Source: Citrobacter youngae
GTDB taxonomy: Bacteria; Pseudomonadota; Gammaproteobacteria; Enterobacterales; Enterobacteriaceae
Direction of reading: 5' to 3'
Length of the DNA: 64,000 nt
NCBI RefSeq assembly: GCF_003818115.1
Contig: NZ_RPOI01000016.1
Span: 124,001-188,000 of the forward strand
A model generated the notes under the pieces. It ran no database searches. It had not been told where the DNA came from and saw nothing but the letters and a program-made list of their open reading frames with translations. Positions 10,077 to 19,230 of this stretch are shown one piece after another. A program made the position numbers and the translations under genes. Each line of letters begins with the position of its first letter. Position 1 is the stretch's first letter.

Positions 10077-10104
10077 CCGCCGGGTCGTTCCGGCGGTTTT
10101 TTTT
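10077..10104 (+). terminator. rho-independent terminator of ymdF
   Basis: A GC-rich 7-bp stem (CCGCCGG / CCGGCGG) is followed by eight T residues, a textbook intrinsic terminator in the rightward direction. Confidence 0.85.
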
Positions 10105-10170
10105 GTCTGCAAGGTTGAACTGTAACAAAACGCAACGCAGACTAATGACATTCAGATAATCGGGTGTCTC

Positions 10171-11085
10171 ATGTCATTACTTTCTCGTTATTCCTTCTCT
10201 GTTAAACCCCAGGAGGCGATCCTTATTGTGATCACCATGTTCTGGGGCGGAACGTTTTTGGCTGTGCAATATGCTGTCACGCTGAGCGGTCCCTTTTTCT
10301 TTGTCGGCGTGCGTTTTGCCACCGCCGCGCTGGCGGTCGCGCTTTTGTCGTTACGCACATTGCATAAGCTAACGTGGCTGGAATTCAAAGCAGGCGTGGC
10401 AATCGGTATCGCCATTGCGCTGGGCTATAGTCTGCAAACCTGGGGACTACAGTTTATTCCCAGCAGTAAATCGGCGTTTATTACTGCGATGTACGTGCCA
10501 CTGGTACCGCTTTTACAATGGCTGTGTCTGGGACGTATGCCCGGACTGATGCCGTGTGTCGGTATTGTGCTGGCTTTTATCGGGTTGATTTTTCTCGCCG
10601 GGCCAGGAGGCAATTTGCTGGCTTTGGGCGAAGGAGAGTGGATCACGCTCGCCGGTGCGGTGGCGATTGCGGCGGAAATTATCCTGATTAGCGCGTGGGC
10701 GGGAAAAGTGGATGTACGGCGGGTAACGGTAGTGCAACTGGCAACTGCTTCGATAGTGGCGTTTATTGCGATGGGACCAGCCGGAGAGACCGTACCGCCA
10801 ATGTCTACCGGATTGCTGGTTGTGGCGTTGGGGCTGGGGATTTTCAGTGCGATTATCCAGGTCACCATGAACTGGGCGCAGCGTAGCGTTTCGCCGACGC
10901 GCGCGACGGTTATTTATACCGGTGAGCCTGTATGGGCGGGGATCTTTGGCCGTCTGGCGGGTGAACGCTTACCGCTACTTGCATTGCTTGGTGCGGCATT
11001 CATTATTGTTGGTGTGCTGGTCAGCGAGCTGAAGTTCAAAAAGAAGAAAGCCGTCCAGCAGGAGGCTCCGCCCGAGTCGCTTTAA
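10171..11085 (+). CDS. DMT superfamily (EamA) transporter
   Basis: 304 residues with ten predicted membrane helices in two EamA repeats, the usual drug/metabolite transporter layout. Landmarks include FWGGTFLAVQYAV near the N-terminus and PTRATVIYTGEPVWAG in the second repeat. The C-terminus is a lysine-rich cytoplasmic tail. It occupies the place where K-12 has the rutA-G pyrimidine degradation operon and starts only 58 bases before rutR in the same direction. It may therefore be co-transcribed with rutR and move a nitrogen compound, but the substrate is not readable. Confidence 0.85.
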   Translation: MSLLSRYSFSVKPQEAILIVITMFWGGTFLAVQYAVTLSGPFFFVGVRFATAALAVALLSLRTLHKLTWLEFKAGVAIGIAIALGYSLQTWGLQFIPSSKSAFITAMYVPLVPLLQWLCLGRMPGLMPCVGIVLAFIGLIFLAGPGGNLLALGEGEWITLAGAVAIAAEIILISAWAGKVDVRRVTVVQLATASIVAFIAMGPAGETVPPMSTGLLVVALGLGIFSAIIQVTMNWAQRSVSPTRATVIYTGEPVWAGIFGRLAGERLPLLALLGAAFIIVGVLVSELKFKKKKAVQQEAPPESL

Positions 11086-11143
11086 TTTAACGTTTCAGTG
11101 TGCGATTTGTTATGCTGGCGCCCTCAGAACAAGGAGAGGGTGC

Positions 11144-11782
11144 ATGGCTCAAGGCGCAGAGAAAAAAACAGGTAAACGCTCGCAGGCCGTGAGTGCAAAA
11201 CGCCAGGCTATCTTAACCGCGGCATTAAATGTCTTTTCCCAGTATGGCATTCATGGCACGCGTCTGGAGCAGATTGCGGAACTGGCGGGGGTGTCTAAAA
11301 CGAATCTGCTTTATTACTACCCTTCTAAAGAAGTGCTCTATATTGCCGTATTACGCCAGATCCTCGATATCTGGCTGGCACCGCTGAAGGCCTTTCGCGA
11401 GGACTTTGCGCCACTGGCGGCGATTAAAGAGTACATCCGACTCAAACTGGAAGTGTCCCGCGATTATCCGCAGGCATCGCGACTATTTTGTATGGAAATG
11501 CTGGCAGGCGCGCCGTTGTTGATGGCTGAGTTAACTGGCGATCTCAAAACGCTGATTGATGAGAAATCTGCGCTGATTGCTGGGTGGATTAAAAGCGGGA
11601 AGCTGGCGCCGGTCGATCCGCATCATCTGATTTTTATGATTTGGGCTTCAACCCAGCATTACGCCGATTTTGCCCCACAGGTAGAGGCAGTGACGGGCGC
11701 AACGCTGCGTGATGAAGCCTTTTTTAACCAAACCGTTGAGAGCGTACAGCGGATGATTATTGAAGGGATCCGCGTGCGTTAA
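11144..11782 (+). CDS. rutR: TetR-family pyrimidine-responsive regulator RutR
   Basis: 212 residues, matching E. coli RutR nearly throughout. The N-terminal TetR HTH spans residues ~20-65 with the recognition segment GVSKTNLLYYYPSKE. The C-terminal ligand domain binds uracil or thymine in E. coli and controls rut, carAB and other pyrimidine genes. Here the rut operon is absent from its usual position, so its remaining targets would be elsewhere. A Shine-Dalgarno AAGGAGAGG precedes the ATG. Its stop overlaps the convergent LprI-like gene by four bases. Confidence 0.94.
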   Translation: MAQGAEKKTGKRSQAVSAKRQAILTAALNVFSQYGIHGTRLEQIAELAGVSKTNLLYYYPSKEVLYIAVLRQILDIWLAPLKAFREDFAPLAAIKEYIRLKLEVSRDYPQASRLFCMEMLAGAPLLMAELTGDLKTLIDEKSALIAGWIKSGKLAPVDPHHLIFMIWASTQHYADFAPQVEAVTGATLRDEAFFNQTVESVQRMIIEGIRVR

Positions 11783-12174
11783 CCTGCCGGCGGTAACGGA
11801 CAGCTTAAATCACCTTCTTCGCACTGTAAGAGCGAGGCGAGAAACGCTTCGCGCTCGTTGGTTTTGTCCGTTAAACACTGGCTGGTGATCATCGACTGTA
11901 TGCTGCCGCCTTCCGTGCCTGAACTGATCAATGCGCAGTCTGCATCGCGCAGGGTAATCCATGCGACCTGTGCTTTTTTCAGTAAATCACGTTGGGTGGG
12001 GGCGGCGCGCTTCAGTGCATTCTGATAAGTATCATTTAGCTTTGCGTCGGCCGTCTTATACTGCTCAGCGGCGCAGGCATTCATTTCAATTTGGTTGTTT
12101 GCGTTGGCGCAGTCATCCGCCAGTGCGTGACTGCTTAGCAGCAGTGCGGCACAGGTCAGTACAATTCGTTTCAT
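11779..12174 (-). CDS. periplasmic LprI/DUF1311-type small protein
   Basis: 131 residues from the ATG at 12174, which follows GAGGGAAGC; an upstream in-frame ATG at 12192 lacks such a site. A Sec signal peptide (residues 1-19, ending HALA-DD) is followed by a DUF1311/LprI domain with conserved paired cysteines (DDCANANNQIEMNACAA and later Cys residues). LprI-type proteins include lysozyme inhibitors, but this family is mostly uncharacterised. A similar gene stands beside putA in Salmonella as I recall. It converges on rutR with stop codons overlapping. Confidence 0.8.
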   Translation of the reverse strand: MKRIVLTCAALLLSSHALADDCANANNQIEMNACAAEQYKTADAKLNDTYQNALKRAAPTQRDLLKKAQVAWITLRDADCALISSGTEGGSIQSMITSQCLTDKTNEREAFLASLLQCEEGDLSCPLPPAG

Positions 12175-12197
12175 GCTTCCCTCTGGCTTCATAAAAA

Positions 12198-12219
12198 AGG
12201 CTCCGTTGCCGGAGCCTTA
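12198..12219 (-). terminator. terminator between putA and the LprI-like gene
   Basis: An AAGGCTCCG / CGGAGCCTT hairpin lies just after the putA stop (leftward) and is followed on that strand by a T-rich stretch (complement of AAAAAA). Confidence 0.75.
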
Positions 12220-12232
12220 ATTAACCACAACC

Positions 12233-15200
12233 TTAGCCGATTGTCATCAGGCTGGCGTTCCCCCCGGCAGCGGCAGTATTGACGCTCAGGGAGCGTTCAA
12301 TGTACAGCCTCTCCAGCAGAATATTGCTTTCGCCACGGGCAAAGCCCTGGACCGAGACAATCGCCCCTTCGCGGGCTGCCACAGATTCGCACAATGCGCG
12401 AAGCTGATCGGAATCGCCGTGGAAAATAACGGCATCAAACGGCTGCGAGCTGATGTTGTCCGCTTTGGCAAACTGAATACGCCCGGAAACCGCAGTTGGC
12501 AGACGTTTTGCCAGGTCGCGATGGAATGCATCATCAGGCCACAGGATTAAGCTACCTACGGAAGCCACCGCGGCAACCTGTACCAGTGCATCCTGCTCAT
12601 CATCGGCGATACACAGCACGCGTTCGCGCGGCAACAGCGTCCAGGTATTGCGCTCGCCGGTGGGTCCTGGCAGCAGGCGTTGCGTTCCGGCCTGTGCGAG
12701 TTCGCCAAACTGCTGACAGAGCGCATGCAGCGACGGGCGATCGATTGCCCATGCGGTGAGCGCTTCCAGCGGTTGAATCAGCGCTGATTTAAGCTGTGCA
12801 TCGACAGGGTAGTCTGCATCCTGACGCGTAAGCGTAATGCCTAACGCATTTTCCGGACGGTTAGCCAGCAGGCGGTACAGATACAGCGGTCCACCCGCTT
12901 TTGGTCCGGTGCCTGACAAGCCTTCGCCACCGAATGGCTGCACTCCGACGACGGCGCCGACCATATTGCGGTTAACATACAGGTTCCCCACATGTGCCGA
13001 GCCCGTGACCTGGGCGATGGTTTCATCGATACGGGTGTGTACGCCCAGCGTCAGACCGTAGCCGGAGGCATTAATTTGCTCAATCAGGCTGCCCAGATTG
13101 TTACGGGTGTAACGCACGACGTGCAGTACCGGACCAAACACCTCTTTTTGTAATTCATCGAAGCTTTCCAGCTCAATAAGCGTCGGGGCGATAAAGGTAC
13201 CGGTTTGCCATTCCCGCGCATCGTCGCTATTTTCGCGCACGGCCTGGAACACCGGACGCCCTTTGGCGCGCATGGCCTGAATATGGCGCTCAATATTGGC
13301 TTTGGCTTCTTCATCGATAACCGGCCCGATATCGGTAGTCAGGCGGCCCGGGTTGCCCATGCGGCATTCCGACATCGCGCCGCGCAGCATTTTCAGCGTA
13401 TGGTCGGCAATATCATCCTGCAGACACAGGACGCGCAGTGCCGAGCAGCGTTGTCCGGCACTGTCAAAGGCAGAGGCCAGAACGTCGACCACGACTTGTT
13501 CCGTCAATGCGGAGGAGTCGACAATCATTGCGTTCATCCCACCGGTTTCGGCGATAAGCGGGATTGGACGCCCCTGCGCATCGAGACGAGTCGCGATATT
13601 GCGTTGTAACAGCGTGGCGACTTCCGTGGAGCCGGTAAACATGACGCCGCGAACGCGCTCATCGGAAGTGAGCTGCGCCCCGACCGTTTCACCCTGACCA
13701 GGCAACAGTTGCACCACGCCCGGCGGTACACCCGCTTCGAGTAAAATGGCAATACCCTGGGCGGCAATCAGCGGGGTTTGTTCCGCAGGTTTCGCCAGCA
13801 CGCTGTTGCCCGCCGCCAGCGCGGCGGCAATCTGTCCGGTGAATATAGCCAGCGGGAAGTTCCAGGGGCTGATACAGACCACCGGGCCTAACGGACGATG
13901 GGTTTCATTATCGAAGTCATCGCGCACCTGGCCGGCATAATAGTGCAGGAAGTCGACCGCTTCGCGTACTTCCGCAATGGCGTTGCTGAAGGTTTTACCC
14001 GCTTCTCGCACCAGGATGCCAATCAACTGCTGCATCTGACCTTCCATCAGCACGGCGGCGCGATGCAAAATAGCGGCGCGCTCTTGTGGCGGTGTGGCGA
14101 ACCAGATCGGCGCGTTATTTACCGCGTTCTGTAATGCCTGTTCCACCTCGCTGTGAGTCGCTTCACGCACGTAACCGACAATGTCTTTCGGTTCGGCCGG
14201 GTTGACGACGGGCGTCATTTCACCGTCAGCAACCGGATGTTCGAGTATTGGCTTAGCGTGCCATTTTTGCAGCGCGCTGTTGAGCAGGGCAGAGGACAGC
14301 GAGGCCAGATGATGTTCGTTAGCTAAATCCAGCCCGCCTGAGTTTTCCCGGCCTTTACCGTACAGGTCATGCGGCAGGGCAATCTTCGGATGCGGCAGCC
14401 CGGCCTGACCTTCCTGCTGTGCCAGTTTTTCAACAGCTTCGACTGGATCGGCAACCAGTTCGTCCAGCGGCAGGGTGGTGTCTGCAATACGGTTGACGAA
14501 TGAGGTGTTGGCGCCGTTTTCCAGCAGACGACGCACCAGGTACGCCAGCAGCGTTTCGTGCGTGCCGACCGGCGCATAAATGCGGCATGGACGGTTCAGC
14601 TTGCCATCAGCGACTTTACCGGTGACCTGTTCATACAGCGGTTCACCCATACCATGCAGACACTGGAACTCATACTGACCTGGATAGTAGTTTTGACCCG
14701 CTAACTGATAAATGGCCGCCAGCGTATGCGCGTTGTGGGTGGCGAACTGTGGGTAGATCAGATTCGGTACAGCAAGCAGTTTTTTCGCACAGGCCAGATA
14801 GGAAACGTCGGTGTACACCTTACGGGTATAGACCGGATAACCTTCCAGACCGTCCATTTGCGCACGTTTGATTTCGCTATCCCAGTAGGCGCCCTTAACC
14901 AGGCGGATCATCAGGCGACGGCGGCTGCGCGTGGCGAGGTCAATCAGGTAGTCGATAACATACGGGCAGCGCTTCTGGTAGGCCTGGATAACAAAACCGA
15001 TACCGTTCCAGCCCGCCAGCTCAGGTTCAAAGCACAGTTTTTCCAGCAGATCGAGGGAGATCTCCAGTCGGTCAGCTTCTTCGGCGTCAATATTGATACC
15101 GATGTCATACTGGCGTGCCAGCAGGGTCAGCGACTTCAGGCGCGGATAAAGCTCATCCATCACGCGGTCATACTGCGCGCGGCTGTAACGCGGGTGCAGC

Positions 15201-16195
15201 GCCGACAGCTTGATAGAAATGCCAGGCCCTTCATAGATACCGCGCCCGTTTGAGGCTTTGCCAATGGCGTGGATCGCCTGTTGGTACGACACCATATAAG
15301 CCTGGGCATCGGCGGCGGTCAGTGCGGCTTCACCCAGCATGTCATAGGAGTAGCGGAAGCCTTTTTCTTCCAGCTTACGTGCGTTAGCCAGTGCTTCTGC
15401 AATGGTTTCTCCGGTGACAAACTGCTCGCCCATCAAGCGCATTGCCATGTCGACGCCTTTACGCACCAGTGGTTCACCGCTCCTGCCGATAATACGGTTG
15501 AGTGAGCGTGAAAGGCTGGCTTCATTATGCGTAGAAACCAGACGACCGGTAAACAACAGCCCCCAGGTCGCCGCGTTGACGAAAAGTGACGGGCTGCGTC
15601 CAATGTGCGACTGCCAGTTGCCGTTGCTGATCTTGTCGCGGATTAACGCATCGCGGGTTGCCTTATCAGGAATACGCAGCAAGGCTTCCGCCAGACACAT
15701 CAGCGCGACGCCTTCCTGTGAAGAAAGGGAGAACTCCTGCAATAAACCTTGTACCATCCCGGCGCGGCCGCTGGCGGTCTTCTGGTTACGCAGTTTGTCT
15801 GCCAACTGATAGGCCAGTTTATGGGCCTGCTCTGCGATGGGTTGCGGCAGACGAGCCTGCTCCATCAGCATCGGCACTGCGTCGGTTTCGGCGCGGCGGT
15901 ACGCGGCGGTGATTGCTGCGCGGGAAACAGACTGCGGCAGGATCTGCTCTGCAAATTCAAGGAAAGGCTGGTGCGCTTCATTTTGTTGCGCAGTGGATTC
16001 CTCGCTCTCATTTGCCGCACCCGCCAGCAGAGCAGGCAGCTCCGGAAGCGCATCATCATTTTCCAGTCTTTCGAGATAATTAAAGATGGCTTGTTTGATC
16101 AGCCAATGCGGCGTGCGATCGATTCGTGATGCTGCTGTTTTAATCCGCTCGCGCGTAGCGTCGTCCAGTTTAACCCCCATCGTGGTGGTTCCCAT
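12233..16195 (-). CDS. putA: trifunctional proline dehydrogenase / P5C dehydrogenase / repressor
   Basis: 1320 residues, full PutA length. Residues 1-47 form the ribbon-helix-helix DNA-binding domain (GTTTMGVKLDDATRERIK). The proline dehydrogenase barrel follows (about 260-570) with FAD-binding YDIGINIDAEEADR and RLVKGAYWDSEIK. The glutamate-semialdehyde dehydrogenase module (about 650-1130) has the NAD-binding WNFPLAIFTGQ and catalytic Cys in SAGQRCSALRVL. It oxidises proline to glutamate at the membrane and represses put when proline is absent. It is divergent from putP across a control region with PutA-type operators. No lesion is seen. Confidence 0.97.
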   Translation of the reverse strand: MGTTTMGVKLDDATRERIKTAASRIDRTPHWLIKQAIFNYLERLENDDALPELPALLAGAANESEESTAQQNEAHQPFLEFAEQILPQSVSRAAITAAYRRAETDAVPMLMEQARLPQPIAEQAHKLAYQLADKLRNQKTASGRAGMVQGLLQEFSLSSQEGVALMCLAEALLRIPDKATRDALIRDKISNGNWQSHIGRSPSLFVNAATWGLLFTGRLVSTHNEASLSRSLNRIIGRSGEPLVRKGVDMAMRLMGEQFVTGETIAEALANARKLEEKGFRYSYDMLGEAALTAADAQAYMVSYQQAIHAIGKASNGRGIYEGPGISIKLSALHPRYSRAQYDRVMDELYPRLKSLTLLARQYDIGINIDAEEADRLEISLDLLEKLCFEPELAGWNGIGFVIQAYQKRCPYVIDYLIDLATRSRRRLMIRLVKGAYWDSEIKRAQMDGLEGYPVYTRKVYTDVSYLACAKKLLAVPNLIYPQFATHNAHTLAAIYQLAGQNYYPGQYEFQCLHGMGEPLYEQVTGKVADGKLNRPCRIYAPVGTHETLLAYLVRRLLENGANTSFVNRIADTTLPLDELVADPVEAVEKLAQQEGQAGLPHPKIALPHDLYGKGRENSGGLDLANEHHLASLSSALLNSALQKWHAKPILEHPVADGEMTPVVNPAEPKDIVGYVREATHSEVEQALQNAVNNAPIWFATPPQERAAILHRAAVLMEGQMQQLIGILVREAGKTFSNAIAEVREAVDFLHYYAGQVRDDFDNETHRPLGPVVCISPWNFPLAIFTGQIAAALAAGNSVLAKPAEQTPLIAAQGIAILLEAGVPPGVVQLLPGQGETVGAQLTSDERVRGVMFTGSTEVATLLQRNIATRLDAQGRPIPLIAETGGMNAMIVDSSALTEQVVVDVLASAFDSAGQRCSALRVLCLQDDIADHTLKMLRGAMSECRMGNPGRLTTDIGPVIDEEAKANIERHIQAMRAKGRPVFQAVRENSDDAREWQTGTFIAPTLIELESFDELQKEVFGPVLHVVRYTRNNLGSLIEQINASGYGLTLGVHTRIDETIAQVTGSAHVGNLYVNRNMVGAVVGVQPFGGEGLSGTGPKAGGPLYLYRLLANRPENALGITLTRQDADYPVDAQLKSALIQPLEALTAWAIDRPSLHALCQQFGELAQAGTQRLLPGPTGERNTWTLLPRERVLCIADDEQDALVQVAAVASVGSLILWPDDAFHRDLAKRLPTAVSGRIQFAKADNISSQPFDAVIFHGDSDQLRALCESVAAREGAIVSVQGFARGESNILLERLYIERSLSVNTAAAGGNASLMTIG

Positions 16196-16251
16196 GCCGT
16201 TTACTCCTGTTGTACTGAAATACGGGTCTGATAGTTACCGAGAAATATCCA

Positions 16252-16430
16252 CTATGTTGCAACTTTGTGCAACCGTGTTAAATGTGACTTGGTTTGCAAG
16301 CTTGGAAATGAATGAAATGTTAATAAATGTGAGTTTTATGATGTGGGCTGTAAAAATTACAAAATCTTTTTCTCTGCGGTAGTTAACACTTTTAAAAGGT
16401 GCAACCGAAAAAAATGTGAGAGAGTGCAAC
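16252..16430. promoter_or_regulatory. put control region with PutA operator motifs
   Basis: The putA-putP intergenic region contains GTTGCA/TGCAAC motifs at 16256-16261, 16268-16273, 16400-16405 and 16425-16430. GTTGCA is the known operator core of PutA in E. coli. The paired arrangement near each divergent promoter fits repression of both put genes by PutA. Confidence 0.7.
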
Positions 16431-16617
16431 CTACAGAAAAATGCTATCTACTCTGGATCAAATTTGATGTAAATGGTGTGTTAAATCGATTGTGAATAAC
16501 CATCGCTTCCGGCAGGATACGGTCGCCCTGGTCAACATAGATATCTTTGCCACGTTCCGGCAGGGTAATAAAACGGCAAGCCACGGCATTGCTGATACAT
16601 AATTTTGGAGAGTTTTG

Positions 16618-18125
16618 ATGGCTATTAGCACACCGATGTTAGTGACATTCTGTGTCTATATTTTCGGCATGATATTGATAGGGTTTATTGCTTGGCGTTC
16701 GACCAAAAACTTTGACGATTATATTCTGGGTGGACGCAGTCTGGGTCCGTTCGTAACGGCGTTGTCCGCCGGGGCATCTGACATGAGCGGCTGGCTGCTG
16801 ATGGGGCTGCCTGGCGCGATTTTCCTGTCGGGGATTTCAGAAAGTTGGATCGCTATCGGTCTGGTATTAGGGGCATGGATTAACTGGAAACTGGTGGCCG
16901 GGCGTTTACGTGTACACACCGAATACAATAACAACGCGCTGACGTTACCGGATTACTTTACCGGTCGCTTTGAAGATAAAAGCCGAATTCTACGTATTAT
17001 CTCCGCGCTGGTTATTCTGCTGTTTTTCACCATCTATTGTGCTTCAGGGATTGTGGCAGGGGCGCGTCTGTTTGAAAGCACCTTTGTATGAGCTACGAAA
17101 CCGCGCTGTGGGCGGGCGCGGCCGCGACGATCATTTACACCTTTATCGGTGGTTTCCTGGCAGTAAGCTGGACCGATACCGTCCAGGCCAGCCTGATGAT
17201 CTTCGCCCTGATCCTGACGCCGGTGATGGTTATTATTGGCGTGGGTGGGTTTGATGATTCGCTGGAAGTGATTAAACAAAAGAGCATTGAGAACGTGGAT
17301 ATGTTCAAAGGGCTTAACTTTGTTGCCATCATTTCCCTGATGGGATGGGGACTGGGCTATTTCGGTCAGCCGCATATTCTGGCGCGCTTTATGGCGGCAG
17401 ATTCTCACCATAGCATTGTCCACGCACGTCGCATTAGTATGACCTGGATGATTCTGTGTCTGGCTGGCGCGGTTGCCGTTGGGTTCTTCGGCATTGCTTA
17501 CTTCAATAACAACCCGTCGTTGGCGGGTGCCGTGAACCAGAACGCCGAGCGTGTGTTTATTGAACTGGCGCAGATCCTGTTCAATCCATGGATTGCCGGT
17601 ATTCTGTTGTCTGCGATCCTTGCGGCGGTGATGTCGACGCTGAGCTGCCAACTGCTGGTATGCTCCAGTGCGATTACCGAAGATTTGTACAAAGCGTTCC
17701 TGCGTAAAAATGCCAGCCAGAAAGAGCTGGTATGGATTGGGCGTATCATGGTGCTGGTCGTGGCGCTGGTGTCCATCGCGCTGGCGGCAAACCCGGAGAA
17801 CCGTGTGCTCGGCCTGGTGAGCTACGCCTGGGCTGGCTTTGGTGCTGCCTTTGGTCCGGTTGTTCTGTTCTCCGTAATGTGGTCGCGTATGACCCGTAAC
17901 GGCGCACTGGCAGGGATGGTCATTGGTGCAGTGACGGTTATCGTCTGGAAGCAGTTTGCCTGGTTGGGCCTGTATGAAATCATCCCGGGCTTCGTGTTCG
18001 GCAGCATCGGGATTGTGGTCTTCAGTCTGTGGGGGAAAGCGCCATCAGCAGCAATGCAGAAACGTTTTGCCGAGGCTGATGCGCATTATCATTCAGCACC
18101 GCCGTCGCGTTTGCAGGAAGAATAA
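16618..18125 (+). pseudogene. putP: proline:Na+ symporter PutP, frameshifted
   Basis: The coding frame starts at ATG 16618 (a TTG three bases earlier is less likely) and matches E. coli PutP, including the sodium-site segment SAGASDMSGW. It reads to ARLFESTF at 17085 and then hits TGA at 17089. The next frame resumes at once with MSYETALWAGAA and continues to the normal C-terminus at 18125. K-12 has Phe-Gly-Met here, so one G is missing at about 17086. All of the remaining SSSF-family symporter (13 helices in PutP) is otherwise intact. It is either a recent one-base mutation that abolishes proline uptake by PutP, or a sequencing error. Confidence 0.88.
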
Positions 18126-18140
18126 TCAGCCTCTGTCCTC

Positions 18141-18166
18141 AAGCCCGCCGTGTGCGGGCTTTTTTA
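18141..18166 (+). terminator. putP terminator
   Basis: The stem AAGCCCGC / GCGGGCTT is followed by a run of T residues 20 bases after the putP stop. Confidence 0.85.
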
Positions 18167-18261
18167 TTGACCCGGTCGTAAAACCGTCATAACCGTTACC
18201 TACCTAACCTTTTACATTCAGTCATCATTCTCAAAACATTCTGCTTGAGTTTTTCTTTGCT

Positions 18262-18280
18262 GTAATGATAATCACTATCA
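18262..18280. promoter_or_regulatory. probable Fur box upstream of efeU
   Basis: GTAATGATAATCACTATCA matches the 19-bp Fur consensus GATAATGATAATCATTATC closely. It lies about 60 bases upstream of efeU, as expected for a promoter-proximal iron operator. Confidence 0.7.
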
Positions 18281-18338
18281 CTGTAATTTACTTTTCTTTG
18301 CATCAGTTGACTGAGAATAACGTTAAAGGGTACTTCGC

Positions 18339-19172
18339 ATGTTTGTTCCATTTCTAATTATGTTGCGCGAAGGGTTAGAGGCCGCGCTGATTGTCAGCCT
18401 GATTGCCAGCTACCTGAAACGGACTCAGCGTGGTCGATGGATTGGTGTGATGTGGATTGGTGTTCTGCTGGCGGCGGCGTTATGCCTGGCGTTAGGGATT
18501 TTCATCAACGAAACCACCGGTGAATTTCCGCAAAAAGAACAGGAGCTGTTTGAAGGCATCGTGGCGCTCATTGCCGTGGTGATCCTCACCTGGATGGTTT
18601 TCTGGATGCGTAAAGTTTCCCGCAACGTCAAAGTCCAGCTTGAACAGGCTGTCGATAACGCGTTGCAACGCGGTAATCATCACGGCTGGGCGCTGGTGAT
18701 GATGGTCTTTTTTGCCGTTGCCCGTGAAGGGCTGGAGTCTGTCTTCTTCCTGTTGGCGGCATTTCAGCAGGATGTGGGTATTTGGCCACCGCTAGGTGCG
18801 ATGCTGGGACTGGCTACCGCGGTGGTACTGGGTTATCTGATTTATCTCGGCGGGATTCGCCTTAATCTCGGGGCTTTCTTTAAATGGACCAGCCTGTTCA
18901 TTTTGTTGGTTGCCGCAGGTCTTGCTGCGGGGGCCATTCGTGCATTCCACGAAGCCGGGTTATGGAATCATTTCCAGGACGTGGCGTTTGATATGAGCAG
19001 CGTTCTGTCAACGCATTCGCTGTTTGGCACATTGATGGAAGGGATCTTCGGTTATCAGGAAGCGCCAAGCGTCAGTGAAGTTGCTGTCTGGTTTATCTAT
19101 CTGATTCCGGCATTGATTATGTTTGCACTACCGCCGCGTTCAGGCACTACGGCATCGCGTACCGCACCTTGA
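18339..19172 (+). CDS. efeU: ferrous/ferric iron permease EfeU (FTR1 family)
   Basis: 277 residues with seven predicted membrane helices. Two REGLE iron-binding motifs are present: MLREGLEAAL (residues 8-17) and VAREGLESVF (near 127-136). The frame is intact, unlike K-12, where efeU is broken by a frameshift. It is the inner-membrane channel of the EfeUOB system for low-pH iron uptake. The first gene of the operon, it stands behind a Fur-like site and ends 58 bases before efeO. Confidence 0.95.
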   Translation: MFVPFLIMLREGLEAALIVSLIASYLKRTQRGRWIGVMWIGVLLAAALCLALGIFINETTGEFPQKEQELFEGIVALIAVVILTWMVFWMRKVSRNVKVQLEQAVDNALQRGNHHGWALVMMVFFAVAREGLESVFFLLAAFQQDVGIWPPLGAMLGLATAVVLGYLIYLGGIRLNLGAFFKWTSLFILLVAAGLAAGAIRAFHEAGLWNHFQDVAFDMSSVLSTHSLFGTLMEGIFGYQEAPSVSEVAVWFIYLIPALIMFALPPRSGTTASRTAP

Positions 19173-19230
19173 TAAAAACGCGATGCAGAATACTTTTTAG
19201 TTACAACATACTTATTTATAGGGATAGGTT

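Noticed and set aside
14726-16129. Several long open frames antisense to putA
   Set aside because: They are shadows of a highly GC-rich, strongly coding gene on the other strand, with no start signals or recognisable products.
16618-18125. Two separate short transporter genes at the putP position
   Set aside because: The two frames join exactly at one missing base and together match PutP end to end, so a frameshift is the simpler reading.
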